Source of the DNA: Nansenia antarctica
Taxonomy: Eukaryota > Chordata > Actinopteri > Argentiniformes > Microstomatidae
NCBI GenBank assembly: GCA_963989245.1
Contig: OZ022340.1
Coordinates: 46,679,627 to 46,743,626 of the forward strand
DNA: 64,000 bases
Direction: 5' to 3'
The notes under the pieces were generated by a model. It saw nothing but the letters and a program-made list of their open reading frames with translations. It was not told the DNA's origin and searched no databases. The translations under genes and the position numbers were made by a program. This document shows positions 1-13,100 of this stretch, one piece after another. How positions within the stretch are numbered: position 1 is the stretch's first letter; each line of letters starts with the position of its first letter.

Positions 1-330
1 GGAGCTAAAACATCACATCGCTATGAACATCTAGCTGGATGTTTAGCACATCACAACCTGCTGAGAGAACATCAACATGCTAAAAACACACAACTAGATG
101 ATCACAGTCCTTGCTTTTGAACACGTCCTAAAACGTAACTTTACAAGCCATGTATCCCTATCCCAGTAGCCTACAGCAGACTATAGAGGGAATCAAATTC
201 AAGTATTTAATGAAATAGTAACAGTAAAACTGTTGTTTGTTATATCGAGTGGGCTCTTCAACACTTCAACTTTCGTAATATGCAAAAAAACTGAAAACAC
301 GTTTAAAAATGTACGAGAATTGAGAATTGC
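1..330 (+). repeat. Dispersed repeat, 3' part, related to 30295-30500
   Basis: The stretch with 'agaacatcaacatgctaaaa', 'cttgcttttgaacacgtcct' and 'gtgggctcttcaacacttca' recurs in the same order and orientation at about 30310-30480, where it follows a foldback element of the kind found at 29325-29570. It is a truncated copy of a dispersed repeat cut by the window edge. No coding potential is seen. Confidence 0.6.
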
Positions 331-1043
331 TGAGATCCGGAGCTTTTCACCAGACTGTGTCTACATGGTGTAAGCCGAGCAGAGCTGTATACGAGGCAGA
401 CAGGACAACTACATGGAAGATGGAAGTGCTTCTCCAGCTTAGTCAACCAGACATAAGAGGACCTCTTAGAGACGCAGTCACAAGAAACTGAAGACCGTCT
501 CTGGGCAGCTTCAGATCATCTGCTCTGAGCATACCGGCAAAAGGTGGGCAAATGCATTTTCAGACTAAGGTTTTGAAATACAATTTTTGTTTCAGAAAAT
601 AGTTTACAAGAGTACTTTGGAGGGTTGTAGCTATCTTGTGATCCCAAAGGTAAGGAGAGTTATGTTTTTGTCTCCACTTTTCTTTCTGTATTATTTTTCT
701 TTATTTCGTTATTAAGTTGTCTTCAACTAAAAATGTAAATAATAGAGCTTATGTATGCATGTATGAATGTTATGGAAGTATATTTAAGTGTTTAAGATTA
801 AAAATTGTTTATGGTATGAGGACCCCAGGAAGAATAGCTACTGCATATTTGCTGTATCTAATGGTGGATCCAAATAAAAAATAAATAAAAAACAAACATC
901 ACATGCAACCATGTGACAACTGAGTTGAAGGATTGACTGTTGTTTTTAAATGAACTTGACAGTCTGACTTCTGAAATGTAAGATGGTTAAAGATAAGTTG
1001 TGGTGAGATTTGATCTGGGAGAGCTGCCTGCTTTCTGTTGCAG
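331..1043 (+). other. tpo 5' flank / possible 5' UTR and first intron
   Basis: No ORF of note. A GC-richer stretch (about 340-543) ends in a donor-like AAAG/gtgggc at 543-544, and the first coding exon is preceded by an acceptor-like 'ctttctgttgcag' (1031-1043), so a non-coding first exon may lie here. Bases about 815-895 resemble the A-rich 3' tail of a fish LINE. No TATA box can be assigned with confidence. Confidence 0.3.
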
Positions 1044-1053
1044 CATCAACGCC

Positions 1054-1141
1054 ATGGCTGTTGGACTGAACCTGAGCTATGCTATCGTATCCTGCATGAT
1101 CATAGCATGTTCTTCTAGTGAAAAGGCAAGAATCACCAAAC
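1054..1141 (+). CDS. tpo: tpo exon 1 (start codon, signal peptide)
   Basis: ATG in good context (gccATGG) starts 29 codons with a moderately hydrophobic stretch (YAIVSCMIIAC), read as a signal peptide. The donor is AAAC/gtaagt. It ends in phase 1. The acceptor-like sequence ending at 1043 suggests an untranslated exon upstream. Confidence 0.7.
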
Positions 1142-4100
1142 GTAAGTCAGCTCTCCATCTTCCTCTGCTTCTTATTATCCCATGCCTGCATTACATGTTT
1201 CTATGTACAGACAAGACATTTCTATCGTCCACTTTTGACTGAAAAAGTTTGTAGACTTGTAGTTTGTCTATATATCGAATACCTACATTTAATTTTAGTA
1301 AATGTCATTTAGCCAAAGCTTTTATCCAAAGTAGTACAGTACAATAGGTGAATGGACTATATATCAGTCATTGTAAGTAAAACCTTTGGGTTAGGGATGA
1401 CTGAGACTTGTGTGACTGCTACACAGTCATGTTACGTTATGTTAACACATGTTAAAGTGATCACCATGGCAGGTTGCCCTACAGAAGTTGAGTAATTGAG
1501 TAATTGAATTCTCCCTGTTTGAGTGCATTTGGTTGTTCCTCTCTTCCGGTATTATAGAACGTTGTTCTGTGACTTTTTGTTGTTGTTGTTGTTGTTTATG
1601 ACATGTTTTGTGAACTCATTGCATGATACAGTACATTCTCCAGGTGCATTTGACAATAGGAGATTGATCATTTCCTCAATTCAAGAGAGCCTTCAGCTGG
1701 TAGACAAGGCATTATGTTACACCAAGAAAAGGTAATTACCCATTTCTAATCATAATTAGCCAATTCTTCATGTGCCCTTGAGAAAAAAAATGAAGGAACC
1801 ATGACATGCCCCTTGCTACATCGAGCCACTCCTCTTAATCACAGGCAGAACACCCCCCCCTCCCCGGGGCAGATGTTAACATTTCTTCGGCAAACGGAGC
1901 CTGAGACCCAAGAGGTTTCCAGAGCTGCGGAGGTCTTTGAAACAACTCTGAACATGTTACAGGACAGAGCCAGCCAGAGATACAAAAGGGCTTTCGCTGA
2001 ATCAGGTACATATGTCGATAAGAATCATGATCTTGCTGTACTAGCCTTGTCATGACAGCCCAAGGGCCACATTTACAGAATCCTTTGCTAAATTTGGCTC
2101 ATCAAAATTGTGATATAGTTAACTTCTCCAGAGTCCATTGTTGACATGGCAAGGAACAGCCAAGAGATTGAGAATCTACATTTCATTTACAGTTAAATGT
2201 CAAAGATAATCTTCCGTCAAGCCTTTACTATAGATGCTTGCATGGTCATTGCAAAGGCCACGCAGGAACCTAATTAGGGTATCTATTCCAGACTGTTTGC
2301 ATCATTAACTTAATACTGTCGCTTCTCAAGACCTCCTGTCATTGGAGGATGTGGAGCTGATCGCAGAGCTCTCAGGATGTCCTCCTCCCGTACATCCTGC
2401 CACCTGTCACACTGACTGCCGATCCAACAAGTATCGTTCCATATCCGGTGTCTGCAATAACAGGTATCTGGTCTCATTTCTGTCATTTCATTGATTGGTG
2501 AGTAACATGTCAACATGTTGAAACAAGGCAGCTGGTGAAACCGGGAACAAGTCGGCAACCAATCAAAATGTTCAGACTTTTATTCTGAAAGATGTAACTT
2601 TAGAATCAATGACACACTCGCTAGTCAAGCCAAAATATTGCATTACAATGGATTCGGTGAGATCCCCCCACTACTACCTAGCAGGGCCGCTTTAAGGGGG
2701 GGCTAGCTGGGGCGGTGGCACAGGGCCTCGCGCTTTGGAGGGCCTCGCGTGAGGCAGGGTAAAAAATAATAATATGTATTTTTTTTTTTTGGTACCCTGG
2801 CTGGCGAGGCCCTCCAAAGCGCCAGGCAAGGGACAATATTATTATTTTTGCCTTTAATACATTTCTAAATGTTCACACGTGATAATCATAGTCAATTATA
2901 TCTAAAAGCTAGCATACCTGTAAGACAGGGAGATTCTTAGCAACAGAAAAAAGTAATTTCCCCCTATCACACCTTACGTGAAACGTGAATTTTGGGCGCG
3001 CGTTGACACTTGTTGTGCATAGTGACTGCTTAGTGCAAAGGACAAAATGCAGAGGGAACGAGACCGAGGAAGAAAATGTTAATCGGGTGCTGAAAAAATA
3101 AATAAAAATAAAAGAAAGGAAGGCTTCAGGGCCTCGCTTAGAGGTTCGTTCGAAACATTTCTAAAAACAAGTGAGGCTCCCGTTAGCACCGAAGAAGCTA
3201 ACGTTACTGCTAGCACTAGCAATGCTAGTAGTAGCACGGCACAGCCCCCCCTGAGAGGCAAAGATGATGTCTCGGAGGTGGAGGAGGACAACAGCTACAC
3301 CGGCAGCAGTGGGGCTGTCCAGCCCCAGGTGATGATGGTCAGGAGTGGCGAAGTAGAGGATACGGAGGCGGAAGATGGAGCTACTCAGAGCAGCAGCAGC
3401 AGGGGCTGCAGGGCTGAGAGTGATGGAACGCAAGACAAGCCTACGGTGTCAGATATGTCATGTATGATGATCCTGGTAAATTGGCCGGTACATATGGACT
3501 CTACAGTTACAGAAGTGATCATTAGAAGAGGTCCCCCAAAGATGAAACCTGGATTTAGTTATCCTAAAAATAATGAGAACAGAAACTTTAGTGAAACTTT
3601 ATTTCTCCGAAAACTACCAAATGGGCAAAAAATAGAAAGAAAGTGGCTTGTGTACTCTCAAAAACGGGACATGTCTTTTTGCTTTTGCTGTAAGCTTTTC
3701 AACATAAAGGATAGGCCTACATGGTGGTGAGTAACATCTCTATTCATGTCAATAATGGCTTGTGCGTATTTAATGTTGGGTATGATGACTGCTTTATCCT
3801 AAATCCTAATCCTTTACGAGTATAAAAGGTTTTAAATGAAACAAACATGGTTGTAAACTATCTAAATAAGTAGATATTCTATTGTCTATCAGCACAGCAT
3901 GTGAGCGCATTTTTTGCAATATATCGGTGCGTGCGTGTCGCGCCGTTATAATAGTAGCCTACATCATTATAAAAGGCCTTGCAAATCTGACTTCGCACAG
4001 GGCCTCGCAAATCTCCCAAACGGCCCTGCTAACTAGTTAACACTACACTATAACACTACTTTACATTGTTAGCAGGCTCACAAGATGGCGGCGCGTTCAC

Positions 4101-7100
4101 ACGCGAGGCTGGGGGCGCTCTTACCATCGGTGCTTTTTAGGGTTTTTATGTACATTTGTATGTACATTTTTATTTCAGTACTTATAGGGAACTGTTGTGC
4201 AAATAGTACCAACAGCAGGCATGACTTACTAGAAGTTGGTGCGCAAAACAGAAGGACGGTAACAGCGGAGTTTCTGAAACAACAAAGGATTCCTGACGAG
4301 ATTGCCCGGACACCGGGGAACGACTGGTACACAGTCCCGACCCTGAGGCGCAAACGTCGGCGTAGGGACCGCAAGCAACGCCGGGGCTGAGGAGGAGCAC
4401 GGACAAGCCAGCTTTGCCGAGTATCTTCCTCTCTAACGTAAGATCCCTCGCTAACAAGTTGGACGAACTGAGACTGCAGGTCGCTACCAACAACACCGTG
4501 GGGGATAGCTGTGTGATTATTCTCACAGAAACCTGGCTCAGAGAAACCATTGTCGACTCTGCGGTCGCGCTACAAGGCCGCTTGCTACACCGAGCGGACA
4601 GGAAGAAGCCTAGCGAGAAAACGCGCGGGGGCGGCCTGGTTATATCTACGAAGGACAGCTGGTGCTTAAACACAAAAACTGTGAGTAGCCACTGCTCCTC
4701 AGACCTGGAATACTTGACGTTTAAATGCCGACCCACATACCTCCCGAGGGAATTCAACGAGTGTACATAACAGCTGTTTACATTGCACCAAGCGCGGATG
4801 CTAGCTTAGCATTAGCCCAGCTACATGACGTCATCAGTAGTGGACAGAGCACAGATCCTCAGGCAGTGCACATCATCGCGGGGTATTTTAATCATGCCGA
4901 CCTGAAGGTAGTACTACCCAAGTTCTATCAGCAGGTTAAATGTGCAACAAGAGGAGATAACACACTGGACAAGGTATACACCAACATCAAGCTTGCCTAC
5001 AAAGCAAAGCTAGCTCATCTAGGCATGTCTGACCACGTGTCCATCCTCCTGATCCCAGCCTACACTCTCATGAGGAAAAGTGCTCCCATCACCACTAAGA
5101 CTGTCAGAACCTGGCCAGCAAGGTCCGCTCCACTGCAGATCTGACTGAATGACACCTCATTGCAGGAATATGAGCATGAGGACCTGGAACAGTTCACGTC
5201 GTCGGTTCTGAACCACATAGTGAACTGCACCAACTCAGCCACCTTAACTCTGATACAAAAATACTTTGCAAAGCCCTTGCAAGGAGATTGGAGGGCTCTA
5301 TTCCGGATATGGTGGGAAAGGATCAAAATGGCTTCATTCAGGGTCGGCAAGGTTTCCATAATATTAGAAGAGTGCTGAATATCTTATACGCCAAAAATGG
5401 GTTCTCAGACACTGCAATCCTGTCGTTGGACGCAGAGAAAGCCTTCGATAGGGTTGAGTGGCCCTACCTCTTTGAGGTGTTATCTCGCTTTGGCTGTGGG
5501 GAGAACTTTTGCAAATGGGTAAAACTATTATACACAAACCCAACTGCAGAGATCCTCACTACCAACACGGTATCAAACCCCTTTGCCATCGGCAGAGGCT
5601 CTCGGCAGGGATGTCCGCTCTCCCCTATCCTATTCCTTCTGGCCATTCAACCTTTAGCTATAGCCATTAGGACACACCCTAGTATCTCAGGCATTAGTAT
5701 AGACAAGACGGACCATCGAATTGCCCTTTATGCAGATGATGTCATCTTGTTCCTTACGGACTTAAACAACTCTATACCTGCACTCCTAGACCTGTTTAAA
5801 GACTTTGGGGTCTTTTCGGGATATAAAATAAACAACACAAAATCCTCAATTATGATGCTGAAGGAGGAGGAAAGACTCTGTCCTATACATGACGTTGGAC
5901 TATAACCAGCGGTTGTCTGGGATCTCTCTGGACAGTTTAGGACCCCGACATTCCGCCGGTGATCTCATCACCGGCCACCAGAGTGCCACTCCTCAGGACC
6001 CTATACATGTCACTCCTTTTCTTAATACAACAGAAGGTTTTACCTACCTTGGTATTCACATTACACCAGAGATTGACCACATAGTCTCAATTAATTACGA
6101 CCCGATCGTGGACTCCATAATAAAATCGATAGATAGGTGGTCATCCTTACCTATATCCCTGATTGGTCGGATCAATATTCTAAAAATGAATGTTCTGCCA
6201 AAGCTGTTGTATCTATTTCAAAATATTCCTTTGCCCCCTCCAACATCGCTCTTTACAAAGCTTAAAAGAATGTTCACTTCTTTCATATGGACTGATAGAC
6301 GCCCCAGAGTTCGCTTATCCTTACTGTACCTTCCATATGACAGAGGAGGTCTCCACCTGCCTAATATCCAGTGGTACTACTGGGCTGCTCAGCTTCGCTC
6401 TACTATGTATTACTTTAGTTCTGACTACATCCCTTCGTGGCTAGATATTGAGATGTCCTCTGTTACTTCAAAACTACCCCTTAATCTATTTATCTACTCA
6501 GCAGATATCAAGAAACTGAGAAAACAAACAAACAATCCCTTTGTTCTTAACACAATTAAAGTCTGGTATGATGTGCGGAAATTTCTTGGTGAAACACAAT
6601 CTCCGTCAGGTTTCACTCCTATTTGGGGAAATCAAAGTTTCATTCCAGGGAGAGAAGATTCGGGTTTCCAAATATGGGCCAGTAAGGGCTTAAGGAAAGT
6701 ACAAGATTTATACAAAGAAAGTACTTTCATGTCATTTGAACAACTTATTGCTAAATTTGATATTCCTAGAAAACACTTTTTTAAATATTTGCAGCTAAGG
6801 AGCAACTGCCCAGAATGATTATTTAAAAGAACCCCCACTGTCCACTTTAGAAAGAACCATATCGTCCAATTGTAACGGTAGGGGAAGAATATCCGCTATA
6901 TATATCATGTTAGAGACTGGCTCATCAGACTCGTCCATAGACAAACTAAATGCTTGGAGGGAAGAATTTCAGGAGGATATCACTTTGGACGAATGGAGTA
7001 GTATATGCACAAAGGCTCAGACACAGACTGTGAACACACGACTAAAGCTATTACAATACAACTGGCTGATGCAAACTTATGTGACCCCTGTTAAATTAAA

Positions 7101-10100
7101 TAAGTTTAATAACAATAATCCAGATGTATGTTTTAAGTGTAATACATGTAAAGGTACTTTATCTCACTGTCTCTGGGACTGCGAAAAGATCAACGATTTT
7201 TGGAAGGAGGTATCTCAAATGATATTCCAGATAACATCGGTCTCCTTACCTCTCACTCCTAAAGTGTTTATCCTGGGGTTGTACCCAACTCATCTTCGTC
7301 TACAGCAATATCAACAAACACTCATAAATATGAGCCTGTTGCAAGCAAAACGGTTAATAGCTTTGGCCTGGAAAAATGTGAACAGGCCCAGTATTGCCCG
7401 ATGGCTTAGGGAAATGTCATCCTCTTTAACAATGGAAAGGATGACATACATGATTAAAGGTAAACAAGACTCCTTTAAAAAGATATGGGGACCATTTTTG
7501 GAATATGTCCAGCAAAATGATGTGGGGAACTTATTAGCTAAGGAGGGGAATTCTGGGTGAGAGAAGCAGAGAGCTCTATGGACATTTACACTTCTGACAA
7601 GGCGCTCTACTTGTAATATATCACAACCAACCCATGCCCTATCTTTACTTGATCAAAATATTGTAAACATGTATTTTGTTTGTCTTGCCCTCTGGTAGCA
7701 CGTGTGTGTTTTTTGCTTGTTTGTTTGTTTATTTTAGTTTTTTGTTCTGTTTTGTTTTGTTGCTGTTTTTGTTTTATTAGTTTTTTCTGTGTTATTTTGT
7801 CTGTTTTGTTTTGTTTTTCCCAGATTGCGATGTGGGTATTAATGTGTGTCTGTCTTTCTTGTTGGATGTTGTATTGTCCTAATCTCAAGAAAAAAAAGAA
7901 GAAAAAAAATGAGTTTTTTTTTGTTTGTTATCTACCTTATGATTATGGGTCATACACTATTATCAATATAGATATTATTTTGTGTTATTATGTTATACAA
8001 TTGCTTATGTCGTGTCAATGTTTATTCCGTTTTCTGTTATGGTGCTTTTCCTATGTTGTTAAGTAATAGCCCTTACAGTTCCAAATGTTTGTTTAATTCT
8101 GATTCACTGCCTGTTCCGTACAGTACTCCTCAGTGTGTGAACTCCAAGCTGCACAATGCATTATTGTGTACAGAACTCTCTCTGTGCAAAAACTAAAAAT
8201 CTAAGAAATTAGCCCAGTAAATGGGCTGAAGTGCCCAACAGAATGTTATTTCTTCATACAGTGTAGTTATGCTATGAAGTACAATTGGCATTCCGTTGTA
8301 GACCTTTCTCGTTATAGGGTTAGGGTTTTATCGTAGTGTTTTTTCGACTTTATGTACATCTTCTCAATGAATAAAAGCTTCTTCGATGATGTAAAAAATA
8401 AAAATAAAAAAAATAACTCAGCCACAAACGTGTCCGGGTCTACCCCAACACGAAGCCATGGATGACTGAGAAGGTCCGACAACTGCTCAAGGAGAGGAAC
8501 AACGCCTTCTCAGCGAAGGACAAACTGCTGTATAACACCACCAGGGCTAACCTAAACCGTGGCATCCGGGAGGCCAAGGCAGACCACAGAGAGAAGATTG
8601 AGGAATGCTTCCTGAGCAACGACTCCAGGCGGGTGTGGCAGGGGGTTCAGCGCATGACAAACTTCAGAGCCAACAGGCTCTCCACCGCTGAGGGCGACCC
8701 CCTGCTGGAGGAAGAGCTGAACTCCTTCTACACCCGGTTCGACGAGGGGCGAACGGAGGTAACCACAACACAAACACCACTCTCTCCAGCTCTCAGCAGC
8801 CTCACCCTCACATAGGGCTTTCACACCGGCAAAGAACCGTGCCGGTTCGCGTTCGGAAACCTGCGAACCCTGGAGCTGTCTGGCGAACGAGCCCGCGTTC
8901 ACACCAATTTAAATGGAACCATCCGCGTCATCAACAGAGGGCGTTGCTCAATTAAGTAAACAAAATCGGAAAAAATGGCAGATCGCATTGATCAACTGAT
9001 GGCTTTCCTGATGTTACTCCAAATATTGTTTTTCACGCAATTATCCATGGCCCAACAACTGCTTATCAACAGAAGAGACAGAAGAGAAAGAAGAATACCA
9101 CGTAGAAGGCAATTACGCCTAAGGCGAATGGTATGTAAAAAGGATATGCAATGTTATATATATTCGCTGGAAATAACGTAACGTTCGAGTCAGCAAATAA
9201 GTTCGTCAGCAAATAAGTTCGTAATTTATCATCTAACGTTAATTATAACAAAGCATGGTATGACAATGGAAATTTTATGGAAAATGTAACTTTACAGGCA
9301 ATCATAAACGCCATGAGAACACGGAGGGTGTGGGCACATCCACGGACACAGGAATGGTGGGATGACATTGTTCCCGGTTTCGACAATGACATGTTCATAA
9401 GGAACTTTCGGGTGTCCCGGGAGTCCTTCACCTACATCTGTCGTCGCCTAGGCCGTGTCCTGCAAAGGAAGACCACCAACTACCGGTTATCTGTACCTGT
9501 GTCTAAAGGGGTTGCCGTCGCCCTGTGGAGACTGGCCACCGACAATGATTACAGGAGTGTCAGTCACCTTTTTGGCATTGGCATTTCTACTGTTTGTCTT
9601 TGTGTGCAGGATTTCTGCAATGCAGTTATTAAGGTGCTGCTTCCTGACCACATTAAGACCCCTGATTCCCGTAAATTGATGGAGATGGCTCCCCATCAAA
9701 CACCGCATCGATTACAAAATCCTTCTCCATACTTTCAAGGCCATCCATAACCTCTTCCCTCCATACCTGTCCGACCTCCTCCACATCAAAATTCCCACCC
9801 GGTCCCTCAGGTCTGCCTCCTCCATCAACCTGACCGTCCCCCCAGCCCGTCTGTCCACCATGGGGTTTAGAGCCTTCAGCCGCTCCGCCCCTCGCCTCTG
9901 GAACTCCCTCCCCCCCGACATCAGGAACATTGTTTCAATTTCCTCATTCAAAACCCACCTGTTTACGCAGGCGTATCCCTATTGATTTACTGTTCCTGTG
10001 CTGCTAGCTATGTTTTATACTGTATATTTCTATGTATTTTGTATTTAGAATTTTGTAACAGTTTTTTTAAATTTGTTGTTGTACGCCGACCTTGAGTGCC

Positions 10101-13100
10101 ATGAAAGGCACCTTATAAAATAAATGTATTATTATTATTATTACATTTTTCGGCAACAGGTGGAGGGCACCTCAATGCGTTGGAGCGATAGATGGCAGCC
10201 ACATCCCCATAATAGCACCTGAAGCGTTCCCACGTGACTATTATAACAGAAAGGGATGGCATTCAATCATACTTCAGGGTGTTGTTGATGGCAAGGGTCT
10301 GTTCTGGGATGTTTGTGTTGGTTTTCCTGGGAGTGTCCATGATTCACGGGTTCTGAGGCAGTCTCATTTGTGGGAAATTGTGACTGATGGACAATTTTTT
10401 AATCAGCACACCGCAAACATCTCAGGACGTGACATAGGACACTACCTAATTGGAGACCCTGCGTACCCTCTGCAACCATGGCTGATGAAGCCTTTTTCTG
10501 ATACAGGCCGACTGACCCAGGAGAAACACATTTATAATGGCAGGCTAAACAGTGCTAGGGCAGTTGTGGAGACATCCTTTGGAAGGCTGAAAGGTAGATG
10601 GAGGTGTCTCCTAAAGAGGAATGACTGTCAATTGGACCTCACCAAAAAAATGGTGATGGCCTGTTGTGTACTGCACAACATTTGTGAGGAGCATGGGGAC
10701 CGCTACATGCCAGACCCTCCAGTGATGGAGAATGTGCAGCCACCTGTTCGTATGTTCCAGGAACGTCAACAGGAAGGAGCTGGTGTGAGAGCTGCACTGC
10801 TTGAATATTTCAACTCAGACTGATGGACAGATGCAGTATTTTATTTGTGATATGATTTGTTAAAGAACGTGCAGCCACCTGTTCGTGTGTGCAGCCACCT
10901 GTTCGTGTGTTCAGCCACCTGTTCGTGTGTTCCAGGAACATCAACAGGATGGAGCTGCACTGCTTGAATATTTAAACTCTGACTGATGGACAGATTACAG
11001 TTTCAAGTTTATTTGTGACATTATTTGTTAAGACATGTAAAGCATTTTTTTGAATTGCCCCTGTTGTATGAAATGTGCTATACAAATAATATCCTTTTTC
11101 AGTATTTCTTGCAATATGCAAAGCACTTTGAATTGCCCCTGTTGTATGAAATGTGCTATACAAATAAACTTTCCTTGCCATTAATGCAGGTAAGACAAGG
11201 CAGCGGTGCCGTTAGTGAGTCAACTGTCTACAGTGGGCTTGTTCCAAGAGTCTGATCATCTGGGGGAAGAAGCTGTTTGTTAGTCTTGTTCTGTACATTT
11301 GTTCTTTTCTCCCCCCCCCCCCAACAAAATCAGACAACCATTGCTTTCAACCCAAAAAATAAAGAAACACAAATATAACAGAAAGTGTACGTGTGTCTAT
11401 AAAGTTCTTCCCATATTTAAACATGTATCAAATATAAAGTAATAGATTGGAGCACTGGTTGCTAGGAAGTTGGTTACTAGGGAAGGTACACGCATACCTA
11501 CTCTCCTCATCCTGATTGGTCAGCTGTCAGAAAGGCGCTTGACGACACACAGCGCCTTTCTGAAAAGTTAAATAAAGTCAACTGAAAAAGGCGGCGGCAG
11601 CAGCGCTTTTCTCCCGCTTTTTAGAAGGCTTTTTTTTTTTAAAGCGGCAGTTTTTTCCCTTTTCCCATAGGGTTGTATGTAAAAAGGCGCTGAAGGCCGC
11701 GCTTTTTTCTAAAAAAAGAAGTCAAGTGTGAACACCCCCTTAAGCTGTTTTTTTAAAACCTCGACCGAGCCAGCAAGATTTCTGCAATGCAGTTATTAAG
11801 TGGGGGTCTGTAGTGTGTAAAGCCCAGTATGGTGGGGGTCTGTAGTGTGTACAGCCCAGTATGGTGGGGGTCTGTAGTCTGTAAAGCCCAGTATGGTGGG
11901 GGTCTGTAGTGTGTAAAGCCCAGTATGGTGGGGGTCTGTAGTGTGTAAAGCCCAGTATGGTGGGGGTCTGTAGTGTGTAAAGCCCAGTATGGTGGAGGTC
12001 TGTAGTGTGTACAGCCCAGTATGGTGGGGGTCTGTAGTGTGTAAAGCCCAGTATGGTGGAGGTCTGTAGTGTGTACAGCCCAGTATGGTGGGGGTCTGTA
12101 GTGTGTACAGCCCAGTATGGTGGGGGTCTGTAGTGTGTAAAGCCCAGTATGGTGGGGGTCTGTAGTGTGTAAAGCCCAGTATGGTGGGGGTCTGTAGTGT
12201 GTACAGCCCAGTATGGTGGGGGTCTGTAGTGTGTAAAGCCCAGTATGGTGGGGGTCTGTAGTGTGTACAGCCCAGTATGGTGGGGGTCTGTAGTGTGTAC
12301 AGCCCAGTATGGTGGGGGTCTGTAGTGTGTAAAGCCCAGTATGGTGGGGGTCTGTAGTGTGTACAGCCCAGTATGGTGGTGGTCTGTAGTGTGTACAGCC
12401 CAGTATGGTGGGGGTCTGTAGTGTGTACAGCCCAGTATGGTGGGTCTGTAGTGTGTACAGCCCAGTATGGTGGAGGTCTGTAGTGTGTACAGCCCAGTAT
12501 GGTGGGGGTCTGTAGTGTGTAAAGCCCAGTATGGTGGGTCTGTAGTGTGTAAAGCCCAGTATGGTGGGGGTCTGTAGTGTGTAAAGCCCAGTATGGTGGG
12601 GGTCTGTAGTGTGTAAAGCCCAGTATGGTGGGGGTCTGTAGTGTGTAAAGTCCAGTATGGTGGGGGTCTGTAGTGTGTAAAGCCCAGTATGGTGGGGGTC
12701 TGTAGTGTGTACAGCCCAGTATGGTGAGGGTCTGTAGAGTGTAAAGCCCAGTATGGTGGGTCTGTAGTGTGTACAGCCCAGTATGGTGGGGGTCTGTAGT
12801 GTGTACAGCCCAGTATGGTGGGGGTCTGTAGTGTGTAAAGCCCAGTATGGTGGGTCTGTAGTGTGTACAGCCCAGTATGGTGGGTCTGTAGTGTGTAAAG
12901 CCCAGTATGGTGGGTGTCTGTAGTGTGTAAAGCCCAGTATGGTGGGGGTCTGTAGTGTGTACAGCCCAGTATGGTGGGTCTGTAGTGTGTAAAGCCCAGT
13001 ATGGCGGGGGTCTGTAGTGTGTAAAGCCCAGTATGGTGGAGGTCTGTAGTGTGTACAGCCCAGTATGGTGGTGGTCTGTAGTATGTAAAGCCCAGTATGG

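Larger units (their letters stand above)
8816..11740 (+). mobile_element. PIF/Harbinger DNA transposon (right end uncertain)
   Basis: The left end 'gggctttcacaccggcaaag' abuts L2 sequence. It carries a HARBI1-like transposase and a 3' region with degenerate duplications of the transposase end (10860-10995). A possible right end is 'gtgtgaacacccccttaa' near 11728-11745, which inversely resembles the left end, but the target duplication is not clean. Confidence 0.65.

Noticed and set aside
8310..8340. Telomere-like 'ggttagggtttta'
   Set aside because: Single occurrence in the L1 3' UTR, no array.
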